Below, one piece after another: positions 25,969 through 34,210 of a stretch of DNA of 64,000 nucleotides. Under the pieces are notes generated by a model. The model was not told where the DNA came from. It did not search any database and saw only the letters and a list, made by a program, of their open reading frames with translations. The position numbers and the translations under genes are program-made. Where the stretch lies: assembly GCA_963708235.1 (NCBI GenBank), contig OY970200.1, positions 2,542,001 through 2,606,000 of the forward strand. The letters run 5' to 3'. Position 1 is the stretch's first letter. Every line of letters begins with the position of its first letter. The stretch comes from G963708235 sp963708235 (GTDB taxonomy: Bacteria; Actinomycetota; Acidimicrobiia; Spongiisociales; UBA5794).

Positions 25969-26459
25969 CGACCGTCGGAGTTCGGAATCAGGCGGCGGCC
26001 CTCGGGGCCGAGTGCCCGTCCGGTGATCTCCTGGATGATCGAGGTGGCGAGAATCGGATCCTCGATGAGTCCGGCGTGGACCAGGTAGCCGCCGAGGATC
26101 CCCACAACCGTGTCGTCGATGATGTCCCGATGGACCAGCGCCACCGCCTCCGGGCGCACCAGCGCCTTCTCCAGGACGGCGAACACCTCACCGATCTGAC
26201 CGAGATCGAGGTCGGCGACGATCGCATGGTTGAAGTAGTCGAATCCGGCGAGCTCGTAGGCCGCCTGGTTCTGGTTGCCGGGAAGGAGCGACACCACGGT
26301 GTTGACCCCATTGGCGGCCAGCCAGATGATCTCCTCCTCGCGGCGGACTCTCCGGTGCTGAAATCCGTGACCGCCGATGCGTTCGGAAACCGCAAGTCTC
26401 CCTGCGATCACCCATTTGAAGCCTCTCGGCTCGAGACCGGCCACTACTCCCCACTCCAT
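25965..26459 (-). CDS. Phosphatase-fold protein lacking the catalytic Cys and Arg
   Basis: The 164-residue protein has the outline of a dual-specificity phosphatase: a short beta-rich start, WLAANGVNTVVSLLP (46-60), FDYFNHAIVADLD (73-85), and a signature loop followed by a helix (GILGGYLVHAGL, about 120-131). In active enzymes that loop is HCxxGxxR; here it is HRDIIDDT at 110-117, so Cys, Gly and Arg are all replaced. It probably does not hydrolyse phosphate and may bind a ligand or a partner. Start options are ATG 26459 or the GTG at 26444, which overlaps the folP stop. It overlaps folK by 4 bp, placing it inside the folate unit. Confidence 0.6.
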   Translation of the reverse strand: MEWGVVAGLEPRGFKWVIAGRLAVSERIGGHGFQHRRVRREEEIIWLAANGVNTVVSLLPGNQNQAAYELAGFDYFNHAIVADLDLGQIGEVFAVLEKALVRPEAVALVHRDIIDDTVVGILGGYLVHAGLIEDPILATSIIQEITGRALGPEGRRLIPNSDGR

Positions 26460-27355
26460 CCAGTCGAATCGCTGCGTGTTGCCCGTACGATAGCGTCGGC
26501 GGTGCGCGCCACCTGTAGGGTTCCGCCAACTTCATGGGCGCGGATCACCGCCACACCGGCGGAAATGGCCAGTGCGGTGGTAGCTGCCGTTGCCATGTCA
26601 CGGCCTGCGGGGGGCACCGGGTGCCCGGCCCGGTCGAGCAATCTTCCCAGAAACCCCTTCCGCGAGGCCCCCACCAGCACCGGGAGCCCGGTGGCGACGA
26701 ACCGCCCCAGGTTGGCCAGCAGCGCCAGGTTGTGGGCGTCGGTCTTGCCGAAACCGATCCCGGGGTCGATGCAGATCCGTCCGGGGTCGATGCCGGCGGC
26801 CACCGCCATCTCGGCCCGCCCGGCAAGGTACGCCGCCACTTCCTCGACCACGTCGTCGTAGCGGGGGTCCTGCTGCATCGTCGCCGGATCTCCGAGCATG
26901 TGCATCAGCACCACACCGGCGCCGGTGTCGGCGCACACTCCGGCCATGTCGCCATCCGCCAGCGCCGACACGTCGTTGACGACCTCGGCGCCCGCCGCCA
27001 GCGCCGCCGCCGCCACCTCCGCTCTGCGGGTGTCCACCGAAACCGGCACCCCGAGATCGGCCAGACCGGCGATCACCGGGATCACACGGTCGATCTCCTC
27101 CGCCACCGGCAGGGGGTCCGCCCCGGGACGGGTCGACTCACCGCCGACATCGACCAGGTCGGCGCCCTGGCGCCACAGTTCCACACCGACGGCAACTGCG
27201 GCATCGACGTGGGCGCCACCTGCCCGGTCGACGAAGCGACCACCGTCCGAAAAGGAATCGGGGGTGACGTTGAGGACACCCATCACCAGGGTGTGGTCGG
27301 CTGTGGACAGTTCCTGCGACCGGAGACGCCATGAGATGGCGGAGAACCCGGTCAC
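26444..27355 (-). CDS. folP: Dihydropteroate synthase
   Basis: FolP joins dihydropterin pyrophosphate and p-aminobenzoate, the sulfonamide target step. The 303-residue TIM-barrel shows the pterin loop VMGVLNVTPDSFSDGGRF (about 24-41), the VDVGGESTRPGADP segment, VSVDTRRAEVAAAAL, the VVNDVSAL loop, and GFGKTDAHNLALL. The C-terminal LVGASRKGFLGRLL carries the substrate Lys-Arg-type contacts. I chose GTG 27355, 18 bp downstream of the ftsH stop; longer upstream extensions run inside ftsH. The start of the pseudophosphatase gene lies within its last codons. Expected cytosolic. Confidence 0.94.
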   Translation of the reverse strand: MTGFSAISWRLRSQELSTADHTLVMGVLNVTPDSFSDGGRFVDRAGGAHVDAAVAVGVELWRQGADLVDVGGESTRPGADPLPVAEEIDRVIPVIAGLADLGVPVSVDTRRAEVAAAALAAGAEVVNDVSALADGDMAGVCADTGAGVVLMHMLGDPATMQQDPRYDDVVEEVAAYLAGRAEMAVAAGIDPGRICIDPGIGFGKTDAHNLALLANLGRFVATGLPVLVGASRKGFLGRLLDRAGHPVPPAGRDMATAATTALAISAGVAVIRAHEVGGTLQVARTADAIVRATRSDSTGWSGE

Positions 27356-27372
27356 ACGGCGATCCTGAACGC

Positions 27373-29307
27373 TCAGCTGCGAGGTTGGGGATCTTCGGTG
27401 ACGACGTGGGCCGCCACCATCCCGTCGCCCACCGGAAGCCGGCTCGGCGCCTGGATGCGGAGCGCCCCGCCTTCGATGTGCTCCCACTTGGGGACATCGG
27501 CGAAGAGCACGGCGATCTCGGCAGCGTCGAGGGTTTCCTTCTCCAGCAGCGCATTGGCGATGTCATCGAGCGCCTGACGGTGCATGGAGAGAATCTCCCG
27601 GGCCTCGTCGTGGGCCTGGGTGATGAGCCTCCGCACCTCCTCGTCGATGGCGTTGGCCACTTCGTCGGAGACATCGTTGCCCCGCGAGTAGTCACGACCG
27701 AGGAAGACCTCACCTTCGGGCTTGCCGTAGCGCAACGGACCGAGCTTGTCGCTCATGCCGTACTCCATCACCATCTTGCGGGCCAGGTTGGTGGCCTTGT
27801 CGATGTCGTTGGAGGCCCCGGTGCTGGGGTCCTTGAAGACGAGTTCCTCGGCGGTGCGACCGCCCAGGGCATAGGCGAGCTGGTCGACCAACTCGCTACG
27901 ACGGCTGAAGTACTTGTCCTCCATCGGGAGCGCCAGGGTGTACCCACCGGCGCGGCCACGGGGGATGATCGTTACCTTGTGGATGGGATCGAGCTCGGGT
28001 AGGACATGCCCGACCAGAGCGTGACCGCCCTCGTGATAGGCGGTGAGCGTGCGCTCGTCGTCGGTGATCAGACGGCTCCTACGCTCCGGGCCGGCAACGA
28101 CCCGGTCGACCGCCTCGTCGAGTTCGAGCATCCCGATCTCGGTCTTGCCGCGACGGGCGGTCAGCAGCGCCGCCTCGTTGATCAGGTTGGCCAGATCGGC
28201 GCCGGTGAACCCCGGGGTCTGGCGGGCGACGGCGGCCAGATCGAGGCCTTCGGCGAGCGGCTTGCCCTGGGCGTGGACGTTGAGGATCTGTTCCCGGCCC
28301 CGCAGGTCGGGCCGGTCGACCACGATCTGGCGATCGAAACGACCCGGGCGCAGCAGCGCAGGATCGAGAATGTCGGGGCGGTTGGTGGCGGCGATCACGA
28401 TGACGCCGGTCTTGACATCGAACCCGTCGAGTTCGACGAGAAGCTGGTTGAGGGTCTGCTCCCGCTCGTCGTGCCCGCCGCCGAGACCGGCGCCACGGTG
28501 CCGACCGACGGCATCGATCTCGTCGATGAAGACGATCGCCGGCGCACTGGACTTTGCCTGCTCGAAGAGATCCCGGACCCGGCTGGCGCCGACACCCACG
28601 AACATCTCGACGAAGTCGGAACCCGAGATCGAGAAGAACGGCACACCCGCCTCACCGGCGACGGCCCTGGCCAGCAGGGTCTTGCCGGTCCCCGGCGGGC
28701 CGTAGAGCAGCACTCCCTTGGGAATCTTGGCGCCCATCGAACGGAACTTGCCGGGGCTGGCGAGGAAGTCGCGGATCTCCTCGAGTTCCTCGACCGCCTC
28801 GAGGGAGCCGGCGACGTCCTTGAAGGTGACCTTGGGGGTGTCCTTGGTGACCTGCCGCGCCTTCGCCTTGCCGAACTGCATGACGCGGTTTCCCCCGCCC
28901 TGCATCTGCATGATGATGAAGATGAAGATTCCGAAGATCAGCAGGTACGGAAAGATCGTCCCGAGGAACCACTGGAAGAGCGAAGGGTTCTCGGAGTCGG
29001 GGATCACGGTGACATCGGCGGCGAGCAGCCGCTCGGTCAATGTCCCCTCGTATTCCTTGGGATAGGACACGGTGAACTCGGTGGCGCCGTCGGGCAGTTC
29101 CTCACCGGCCTTGAGTTCACCGACCACCTGCTGGGACTTGTCGAGCAGTTGGACCTGTTCGACGTTTCCGGCGTCGACCTCGTCGAAGAACTCGTTGAGG
29201 GTCATCTCGGCAGGGGGGCTGGACCCGTCGAGGAAGGTCTGCACGGCGAGCAGAACCAGAAAGCCGACGACCAGATACACCAGCACGGTGCGTACGTTGC
29301 GATTCAC
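27373..29307 (-). CDS. ftsH: ATP-dependent zinc metalloprotease FtsH
   Basis: FtsH is a membrane AAA+ protease that degrades membrane and regulatory proteins. Two membrane helices (about 7-25 and 111-133, FLGTIFPYLLIFGIFIF) flank an extracytoplasmic domain. Walker A is GPPGTGKT at 203-210, Walker B VFIDEIDAVG near 259-268, the second region of homology lies near ATNRPDILDPALLRPGR, and the zinc site is HEGGH at 425-429. The length of 644 residues is normal. It heads a folP-containing run on the minus strand. hpt and tilS lie upstream; tilS-hpt-ftsH is the classic neighbourhood. Confidence 0.97.
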   Translation of the reverse strand: MNRNVRTVLVYLVVGFLVLLAVQTFLDGSSPPAEMTLNEFFDEVDAGNVEQVQLLDKSQQVVGELKAGEELPDGATEFTVSYPKEYEGTLTERLLAADVTVIPDSENPSLFQWFLGTIFPYLLIFGIFIFIIMQMQGGGNRVMQFGKAKARQVTKDTPKVTFKDVAGSLEAVEELEEIRDFLASPGKFRSMGAKIPKGVLLYGPPGTGKTLLARAVAGEAGVPFFSISGSDFVEMFVGVGASRVRDLFEQAKSSAPAIVFIDEIDAVGRHRGAGLGGGHDEREQTLNQLLVELDGFDVKTGVIVIAATNRPDILDPALLRPGRFDRQIVVDRPDLRGREQILNVHAQGKPLAEGLDLAAVARQTPGFTGADLANLINEAALLTARRGKTEIGMLELDEAVDRVVAGPERRSRLITDDERTLTAYHEGGHALVGHVLPELDPIHKVTIIPRGRAGGYTLALPMEDKYFSRRSELVDQLAYALGGRTAEELVFKDPSTGASNDIDKATNLARKMVMEYGMSDKLGPLRYGKPEGEVFLGRDYSRGNDVSDEVANAIDEEVRRLITQAHDEAREILSMHRQALDDIANALLEKETLDAAEIAVLFADVPKWEHIEGGALRIQAPSRLPVGDGMVAAHVVTEDPQPRS

Positions 29308-29418
29308 GGTACTCCTAGAAGGCGTGTTGACGCCCGGATCAGTGTGGACAGTCTATGCCCTCGGGTCGTTTATCGAGAAGCCGACTTGTGGGACCAACCC
29401 GGGTGGCGGCGGCACGGA

Positions 29419-29949
29419 TCACTCGGACGGGTCGACGACTCCGATATAGGGCAGATTCCGGTACTTCCCGTCGAAGTCGAGCCCGTATCCCACGACGAAC
29501 TCCGGCGGGATGTGGAACCCCTCGTACCGGACATCGGTGGGGGGTCGCTCCACCCCGTCCTTGACCAGAAGGGCGGCCAGCTCCAGCGAGGCAGGCTGGC
29601 GGACCCTGAGGCTGCGCATCAGATAGCGCAGGGTGAGACCCGAATCGATGATGTCCTCGATCAGCAGCACGTGCCGCCCGGCGATCTCGCTGTCGAGATC
29701 CTTGAGGATGCGGACCACACCCGAGGACGACGTCTCCGACCCGTACGACGACACCGCCATGAAGTCGAACTCGACGGGGAGGTCGATGTGCCGGGCGAGG
29801 TCGGCCATCACCATGAAGGCCCCTTTGAGGACCCCGACCATCAGCAGATCCTTGTCGCGGTAGTCCTCGGTGATGGCGGCGCCCATCTCCCCGAGCTTGG
29901 TGTCGATCTCCTCGGCGGAGATCAGCACCCGAACGTCGTCGATCTTCAT
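29419..29949 (-). CDS. hpt: Hypoxanthine phosphoribosyltransferase
   Basis: Hpt salvages hypoxanthine and guanine to IMP and GMP using PRPP. The 176 residues show the PRPP loop VLLIEDIIDSGLTLRYLM (about 95-112, the acidic pair plus Thr), the LKGAFMVMADLARHI segment, the flexible-loop VSSYGSETSSSG, and FVVGYGLDFDGKYRNLPYIG near the end, all typical. The ATG at 29949 overlaps the tilS stop by 4 bp. It is followed by ftsH after 111 bp, the usual tilS-hpt-ftsH order. Cytosolic. Confidence 0.95.
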   Translation of the reverse strand: MKIDDVRVLISAEEIDTKLGEMGAAITEDYRDKDLLMVGVLKGAFMVMADLARHIDLPVEFDFMAVSSYGSETSSSGVVRILKDLDSEIAGRHVLLIEDIIDSGLTLRYLMRSLRVRQPASLELAALLVKDGVERPPTDVRYEGFHIPPEFVVGYGLDFDGKYRNLPYIGVVDPSE

Positions 29950-31244
29950 CGTCTCTCCATGGACAGTCGTAGCGCACCCGGCGAAGCGGGGGTGGAAGCC
30001 CAAGAGGCGACCCGCACTCCCACCAGCCACGCAATCTTCCCATGTGCGGCAACCACGGGCCAACCGGGCCGGAGACGGGGAGGGATCCCTGCCTCGGACA
30101 TGGCGTCGCGGACCAGCTTGGTCCCGCCCCCGATGTCGATCCGCTCCCCCGTTTCGGTGGGTCGGACAACGAGGTCGTCGGCGAGTCCGGGGTCGATCCA
30201 TGCCCCGGACCGACCCCCGACGACTTCGACGGTGGTCGGATCGGGATGGCGATCGGCGGCAACGACCACCCGCCCGAACTCGACACGGCCCGGAACCGGG
30301 AACGAGACGGCAGGGGAAGGTGGCTGGATCGACGCCGTCCGGTAGACGGCGACCGATCCGGTGTCGCGCTCGCAGCGGAGACCGCCGGAGAGCTCGGTGA
30401 TCGAGCCGCGGCGCACCGCCAGCACCGCATCGACATCGGCGGCCTCGCCACCGTACGGGGGGTGGAGATATCGAAGTGCCCGTCGCACCACCCGTGACGC
30501 CACCGCGGTCGACACCGTGGTCAACGCTCCCCACGGGATCAGTGCCTCTCCCTCACGGAGCCGCACCGGGACCGCGGCGGCGAGACGCTCCAGTGCGGCG
30601 TCGTCGGCAGCAAGCAGCCGCCCGGTTCGCACCAGGGTGCTGCGCAACGTGGGCTGCACCGCCTCGAGCGTCGGGATCACCTCGTGGCGGATCCGGTTGC
30701 GGAGATGCCGGCGATCATCGTTGGCGGGGTCGTCGGCGAAGGGCAGCCCCAACTCGACGGCGGCGCTCCGGACCTCGGCTCCGGCGAGGTCGATCAGGGG
30801 GCGAACGAAGGGGCCCCGCCGGGTGGGGATCCCAGCGAGTCCGGCCGAGCCGGATCCGCGTAGGAGGTGGAGCAGCACGGTCTCGGCCTGGTCGTCGGCA
30901 TGGTGCCCGGTGAGGACCACGGCCCCGCCGGCGACGGCCATCGTCTGGAGGACCGCCAGGCGGTGCAGACGCCCTTCCCCCTCGGTGGTGGTGGGGGGCA
31001 CCGGCACCACCGTCAACGGCAGCGACAGGGACCCGGCAACGGCAATGGCCGCTTCCTCCATGGAATCGGAACCGGGCCAGCCGTGGTGGACGAACACCCC
31101 GCTGACCGGGCGGTGCGGGGAGATCTGCTGCGCCACCCAGGCGGCAACTGCGGAATCCGGTCCGCCACTGAGGGCCACGAGAAGCGGACCGTCGGGGACA
31201 TGGGGTGTCGCCGCGGCGAGCACCCGATCTGACGTGGCGGTCAC
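29946..31244 (-). CDS. tilS: tRNA(Ile)-lysidine synthetase
   Basis: TilS modifies the CAU anticodon of tRNA-Ile to lysidine so that it reads AUA. The PP-loop is VALSGGPDSAVAAW (SGGPDS at 26-31). Other support is GVFVHHGWPGSDSMEEAA, VVLTGHHADDQAETVLLHLLRG (the family-specific HHADDQAET region, about 109-130), and the LRNRIRHEVIP segment. A C-terminal substrate domain brings the length to 432, normal for actinobacteria. The GTG start at 31244 overlaps the zincin stop (GTGA). hpt follows with a 4-bp overlap. Confidence 0.93.
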   Translation of the reverse strand: MTATSDRVLAAATPHVPDGPLLVALSGGPDSAVAAWVAQQISPHRPVSGVFVHHGWPGSDSMEEAAIAVAGSLSLPLTVVPVPPTTTEGEGRLHRLAVLQTMAVAGGAVVLTGHHADDQAETVLLHLLRGSGSAGLAGIPTRRGPFVRPLIDLAGAEVRSAAVELGLPFADDPANDDRRHLRNRIRHEVIPTLEAVQPTLRSTLVRTGRLLAADDAALERLAAAVPVRLREGEALIPWGALTTVSTAVASRVVRRALRYLHPPYGGEAADVDAVLAVRRGSITELSGGLRCERDTGSVAVYRTASIQPPSPAVSFPVPGRVEFGRVVVAADRHPDPTTVEVVGGRSGAWIDPGLADDLVVRPTETGERIDIGGGTKLVRDAMSEAGIPPRLRPGWPVVAAHGKIAWLVGVRVASWASTPASPGALRLSMERR

Positions 31245-32275
31245 GCCACCCGTTCCAACCAGGCGACCGGCTGGTCGATCTCGGCTCGGGTGGGGAGATG
31301 GTCCGGTGATTCCCAGGCGCGGTCGAGGGTGGCGAACCCGGCGTGGCGATCGACGGCGGTGATGAAGTCGGCACCGGCCTCGTACTGGCGCATCTTCATT
31401 TCCAGTCCCACCAGTCGCATGAACATGGCGGTGCGGGGGTCCTTGCGGCGCATCTTGAGCACCTCGGACATCCGGTGCTGGGTGACCAGCTCGCGCTCTC
31501 CGATCCGGTCCATCACCACATGACCATGGCCTTCGAGCAGCGACATCAGCGCCTGGACCCGGTCGAGGACATCGCGTTGCTGTGGTGAAGCGAACACCCC
31601 GAACAGCCCCCGTTCGTCGATGAGCGGCTCGCCGGAGGAGGCGGCGCGGCGCAGCTCGGAGGTCACCCGCTGCAGCCGACCCTGTTCGGGGACCGCTGAA
31701 GAAACCAACTCGTCGACGAGACCGAGGAAGTAGTCACGGAGCCAGGGAACCCCGAGGAACTGGGCACGGTGGGTGCACTCGTGGAGCGCCACCCAGAAGC
31801 GGAACTCGTCGGGACGGAACTGGAACTGCCGTTCCAGCGCCAGGATGTTGGCGCCGACGAACATCACGGTGTCCCCGGTCTCGCCGTCGGCGCGGGGCAG
31901 GACCAACTCGTACTGGCCGAGCACCCGCCGGCTGAGAAGCCCGAGGACGGCCCCCATCTCGGCGGCGACGACCTTGGGCGCCACCGACGATCCGACAGTG
32001 GTCTCGCGTTCGAGGCGTTCCTCGGCGGGGGCGATGAGCGCCCCGAAGGAGGCGATGTTCGCCTCGACCCATCCGCTCCGGCTGACCACCGCCACCTCGG
32101 GTTGCCCACCGGCGTCGAGCCCGGTCTCGGCGGTGACCAGTTCGGCGGCGCGGCGGACCAGTTCCGGTGCCTGCCGGGCGAGGCGTGCCTCGTGGTAGGT
32201 GTCGGCGAGCGGGTAGCTGCCGGAGAATCGGGTTGCCACCTTGACGGCGAGAGGCCAGTCGACATTTGTCATCAT
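31241..32275 (-). CDS. Zincin-like metalloprotease (DUF2342, F420-associated family)
   Basis: A putative zinc-dependent hydrolase of 344 residues. The metal-binding motif HECTH with following RAQF (WVALHECTHRAQFLGVPWL, near 168-186) is of the HExxH type, and a Glu in SLLEGHGHVVMDRIG near 242-255 could be the third ligand. Family members occur almost only in actinobacteria, next to tilS and hpt, as here, and are annotated as coenzyme F420 biosynthesis associated or simply as metalloproteases. No signal peptide is seen. The start may be ATG 32275 or the ATG one codon inside. It overlaps tilS by 4 bp. Confidence 0.85.
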   Translation of the reverse strand: MMTNVDWPLAVKVATRFSGSYPLADTYHEARLARQAPELVRRAAELVTAETGLDAGGQPEVAVVSRSGWVEANIASFGALIAPAEERLERETTVGSSVAPKVVAAEMGAVLGLLSRRVLGQYELVLPRADGETGDTVMFVGANILALERQFQFRPDEFRFWVALHECTHRAQFLGVPWLRDYFLGLVDELVSSAVPEQGRLQRVTSELRRAASSGEPLIDERGLFGVFASPQQRDVLDRVQALMSLLEGHGHVVMDRIGERELVTQHRMSEVLKMRRKDPRTAMFMRLVGLEMKMRQYEAGADFITAVDRHAGFATLDRAWESPDHLPTRAEIDQPVAWLERVA

Positions 32276-32339
32276 GGCAACTTAGCCCAGGACGGTTGGC
32301 TCAGTGGCGGGTCGGCTGAGCAGAGCGCTCCGCCGGCGG

Positions 32340-32714
32340 TCAGTCGACGACGCGGTAGCGACCTTTGAGCCTGACGCCGTAGAACAACACCGAGCCGACC
32401 AGCCCAAGGGCGCCGAGGAGCAGCACGATCGGCGCCAGGAACCGCTGGGTCCATGGCTGTTCCGTCTCCTCGGGCTCGGCCGGAGGGGCCTGCTCGACGG
32501 GAATGATCCCGAGCTCGGAACCCACATCACCGTCGGTGGTCTCGCCATCCACGGTCTCGCCGTCGGCGGGCTCACCGTCGGTGGTCCCCTCCTGCTCGGT
32601 GTCGGCTTCGGTGAAGGCCATGGCCGCGGGCAACACGACGAGGCTGAGTGTCAACGCGGCGAGCAGGGCTACGAGCAGCGTTGCGCTGAGGCGGGGCGAG
32701 CGACGGTGATGCAT
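32340..32714 (-). CDS. Secreted membrane-anchored acidic protein, 124 aa
   Basis: The N-terminus is a clear signal peptide (RLSATLLVALLAALTLSLVV, cleavage near residue 33, LPAAMAF). A very acidic Thr/Asp/Glu-rich linker follows (EGTTDGEPADGETVDGETTD). A C-terminal transmembrane helix (FLAPIVLLLGALGLVGSVLFYG) comes next, then a positively charged tail GRYRVVD. The expected topology is an extracytoplasmic acidic loop with a C-in membrane anchor. I know no function. It lies 64 bp upstream of the zincin gene in the same direction and may be co-transcribed with it. Confidence 0.65.
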   Translation of the reverse strand: MHHRRSPRLSATLLVALLAALTLSLVVLPAAMAFTEADTEQEGTTDGEPADGETVDGETTDGDVGSELGIIPVEQAPPAEPEETEQPWTQRFLAPIVLLLGALGLVGSVLFYGVRLKGRYRVVD

Positions 32715-32845
32715 CGGGGCGCAAGGTTAGCGTCTGCACCGACCGCGTCGATTCACCCGGGACGCGCACCGGGCGACGTCTCCCGGCCTGGTTGGAGGTC
32801 CGGGGTCGTCGCCCGATGTCGTGTTGATGTGTAGCCGGCGGCAGG

Positions 32846-33040
32846 TCAGGCGTCGGTGACGACGCGTCCCCGCAGCCGTGGGAACTTTGTCGGGGCGTGG
32901 GCGTAGCACTGCTCACGCCGGTTGTATCTGCTGAGCTTGGTCTCACAGTCCCGCTCGATGCAGATTCGTTCCTGGGAAATGACCTTCGGTGCCCTACTGC
33001 TACCGAGGATCCTCTGGCCCTTGAGAACCTGTTCAGCCAT
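32846..33040 (-). CDS. Small Cys/His-rich protein, 64 aa
   Basis: The middle of this small basic protein has the pattern CIERDCETKLSRYNRREQC followed by YAH, that is C-x4-C...C-x2-H, consistent with one structural zinc. The N-terminal part is basic and its LGSSRAPKVI region may be flexible. I recognise similar short actinobacterial proteins with a C..C.T.LSRYN...C..H pattern, but with no known function. It starts at ATG 33040 and lies 45 bp downstream of the rsrA stop codon, so it may belong to the sigR regulon or operon. Confidence 0.6.
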   Translation of the reverse strand: MAEQVLKGQRILGSSRAPKVISQERICIERDCETKLSRYNRREQCYAHAPTKFPRLRGRVVTDA

Positions 33041-33085
33041 GTCGTATCTCACTTTCACCACCCGGGCCGGCCAGCCCATGACGGG

Positions 33086-33334
33086 TCATGCCCCGTCGCT
33101 GCGTGCGGCCTCCTCACGTATCAACGCTCTGAGGCGGTCATATAGTTCCGCCGGCGGTTCGTCACAGCAGCGCTCACTGATCAGCACCTTGAGCCGTTCC
33201 TCGAATCCGAAGGCGTCGCCGCAACCCGGACATCGCCTCAGGTGCCACCGAACGCGGACCCTTCTTGACCAGGTGAGCTCGTGGTCGATGTACTCGTATA
33301 CATACTCGATTGCGTGGTTGCAGCCAGAGCTCAT
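33086..33334 (-). CDS. rsrA: Zinc-binding anti-sigma factor, RsrA type
   Basis: An 82-residue zinc-binding anti-sigma (ZAS) protein. The signature is Cys-Asn-His near the start (MSSGCNHAIEYVYEYIDHEL) and HLRRCPGCGDAF (about 31-42), the HxxxCxxC site that releases zinc on disulfide stress. Its ATG at 33334 overlaps the upstream sigma factor stop by 4 bp, the standard sigR-rsrA layout. It is expected to hold SigR inactive in reducing conditions; in actinobacteria this system responds to thiol oxidation and controls thioredoxin and mycothiol genes. The assignment is secure at the type level. Confidence 0.88.
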   Translation of the reverse strand: MSSGCNHAIEYVYEYIDHELTWSRRVRVRWHLRRCPGCGDAFGFEERLKVLISERCCDEPPAELYDRLRALIREEAARSDGA

Positions 33335-33894
33335 GTGGTCGGTCCTGCCAAGCCTCGTTCTTCTGCCAGTCTCCACAACTTCTGCTGCAGCGCTTTTCTT
33401 CCCCGATGCAGCCGCGACATGACGGTTCCGATGGGGATGTCCATGATCTCGGCGATCTCCTTGTAGGAGAAGCCGTCGACATCGGCGAGCAGCACGGGGA
33501 TGCGGAAGTTCTCGGGCAGGTCTTCGAGCGCCTCCTTGATGTCACTGTCGACGAAGCGGTCGAGGACCTCCTTCTCGGCGCTCACCGACGCACCGGACTC
33601 CTCACCGAGCCGCTTGTACAGGTACAGGTCCTCGAGTTCGCCGAGTTCGACCTCGGACGGTCGCCGCTTCTGTTTGCGGTAGCGGTTGATGTAGGTGTTG
33701 GTGAGAATGCGGTACAGCCACGCCTTGAGGTTGGTGCCCTCGGTGTAGGTGTGATAGCCCCGGTAGGCCTTGAGGAAGGTCTCCTGGACCACATCCTCGG
33801 CGTCGGCCGGGTTACGGGTCATCCGCAGCGCAGCGGAGTAGAGCTGCGGGGCAAATCCCATCGCATCTCGCTCGAAGTCGGCTCGATCGGCCAT
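33331..33894 (-). CDS. sigR: ECF sigma factor SigR/SigH
   Basis: This 187-residue ECF sigma factor has region 2 (ALRMTRNPADAEDVVQETFL, then KAYRGYHTYTEGTNLKAWLY, about 22-61) and region 4 (FSYKEIAEIMDIPIGTVMSR plus LHRGRKALQQKL). Its pairing with the RsrA-type zinc protein, with a 4-bp overlap, identifies it as the thiol-stress sigma SigR/SigH. The ATG at 33894 follows AGGTGA by 1-3 bases. It lies about 200 bp from the divergent tRNA-Thr(CGU). It should activate thioredoxin, mycothiol and protease genes, and usually its own operon. Confidence 0.9.
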   Translation of the reverse strand: MADRADFERDAMGFAPQLYSAALRMTRNPADAEDVVQETFLKAYRGYHTYTEGTNLKAWLYRILTNTYINRYRKQKRRPSEVELGELEDLYLYKRLGEESGASVSAEKEVLDRFVDSDIKEALEDLPENFRIPVLLADVDGFSYKEIAEIMDIPIGTVMSRLHRGRKALQQKLWRLAEERGLAGPTT

Positions 33895-34057
33895 GTCACC
33901 TTTCCACTGGCGGCACCAACCTAACGGACCCAGGTCGCCAACCGGTCGACCGATCGTTCCCACCCCGGTCGCACCGTCGACCGTACCGCTGTCTGTCATC
34001 GGCGCCGCCCGATGAGCCCGGCTCCCCACGTCACGGCCCGGCGCTGTCGCAAGTCGG

Positions 34058-34063
34058 TACAAT
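34058..34063 (+). promoter_or_regulatory. Candidate -10 of tRNA-Thr(CGU)
   Basis: TACAAT lies 40 bases upstream of the mature tRNA 5' end, a normal distance for a tRNA promoter. No strong -35 is visible 17 bp upstream, so confidence is low. Confidence 0.35.
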
Positions 34064-34102
34064 GCCGCCGCGCTGCGGATCACATCGACCCCCAGCGTTC
34101 CA

Positions 34103-34175
34103 GCCGGAGTAGCTCAGTCGGTAGAGCGACGCACTCGTAATGCGTAGGTCAGGGGTTCGATTCCCCTCTCCGGCT
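34103..34175 (+). tRNA. tRNA-Thr (anticodon CGU), integration target
   Basis: The acceptor stem GCCGGAG/CTCCGGC is perfect. The anticodon stem ACGCA/TGCGT holds loop CTCGTAA, so the anticodon is CGT (threonine). The T arm TTCGATT is intact. The 3' end continues TCCCTC and does not encode CCA, although the two other tRNAs in this window do. A second copy of the 3' 48 bp, with CCA directly after the discriminator T, is found at 48817-48864. The gene is therefore the attachment site of a 14.7-kb element, and its 3' part was probably supplied by that element. Confidence 0.96.
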
Positions 34176-34177
34176 CC
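34130..34177 (+). other. attL: 48-bp direct repeat at the tRNA 3' end
   Basis: The 48 bases from CGCACTCGTAATG to CTCCGGCTCC are repeated exactly at 48817-48864 in the same orientation. They cover the anticodon-to-acceptor part of tRNA-Thr(CGU). The repeat and the integrase gene 0.8 kb inside it mark an integrative element boundary. Confidence 0.92.
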
Positions 34178-34179
34178 CT

Positions 34180-34210
34180 CCCAAAATCCTTGCAGCTCAA
34201 GGGTTTTGGG
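34180..34210. terminator. Hairpin terminator after tRNA-Thr(CGU)
   Basis: CCCAAAATCCTTG (34180-34192) pairs with CAAGGGTTTTGGG (34198-34210), 12 of 13 positions plus a wobble, around a 5-base loop. It lies just inside the element, 5 bases past the tRNA, and would end tRNA transcription. It is symmetric enough to work from both directions. Confidence 0.75.

Noticed and set aside
28006..30345. Very long open frames on the plus strand opposite ftsH, hpt and tilS (and similarly opposite cysS, topA, relaxase and clpC)
   Set aside because: They mirror well-supported minus-strand genes, are rich in Arg, Gly, His and Asp from complementary codon bias, and show no domains of their own.
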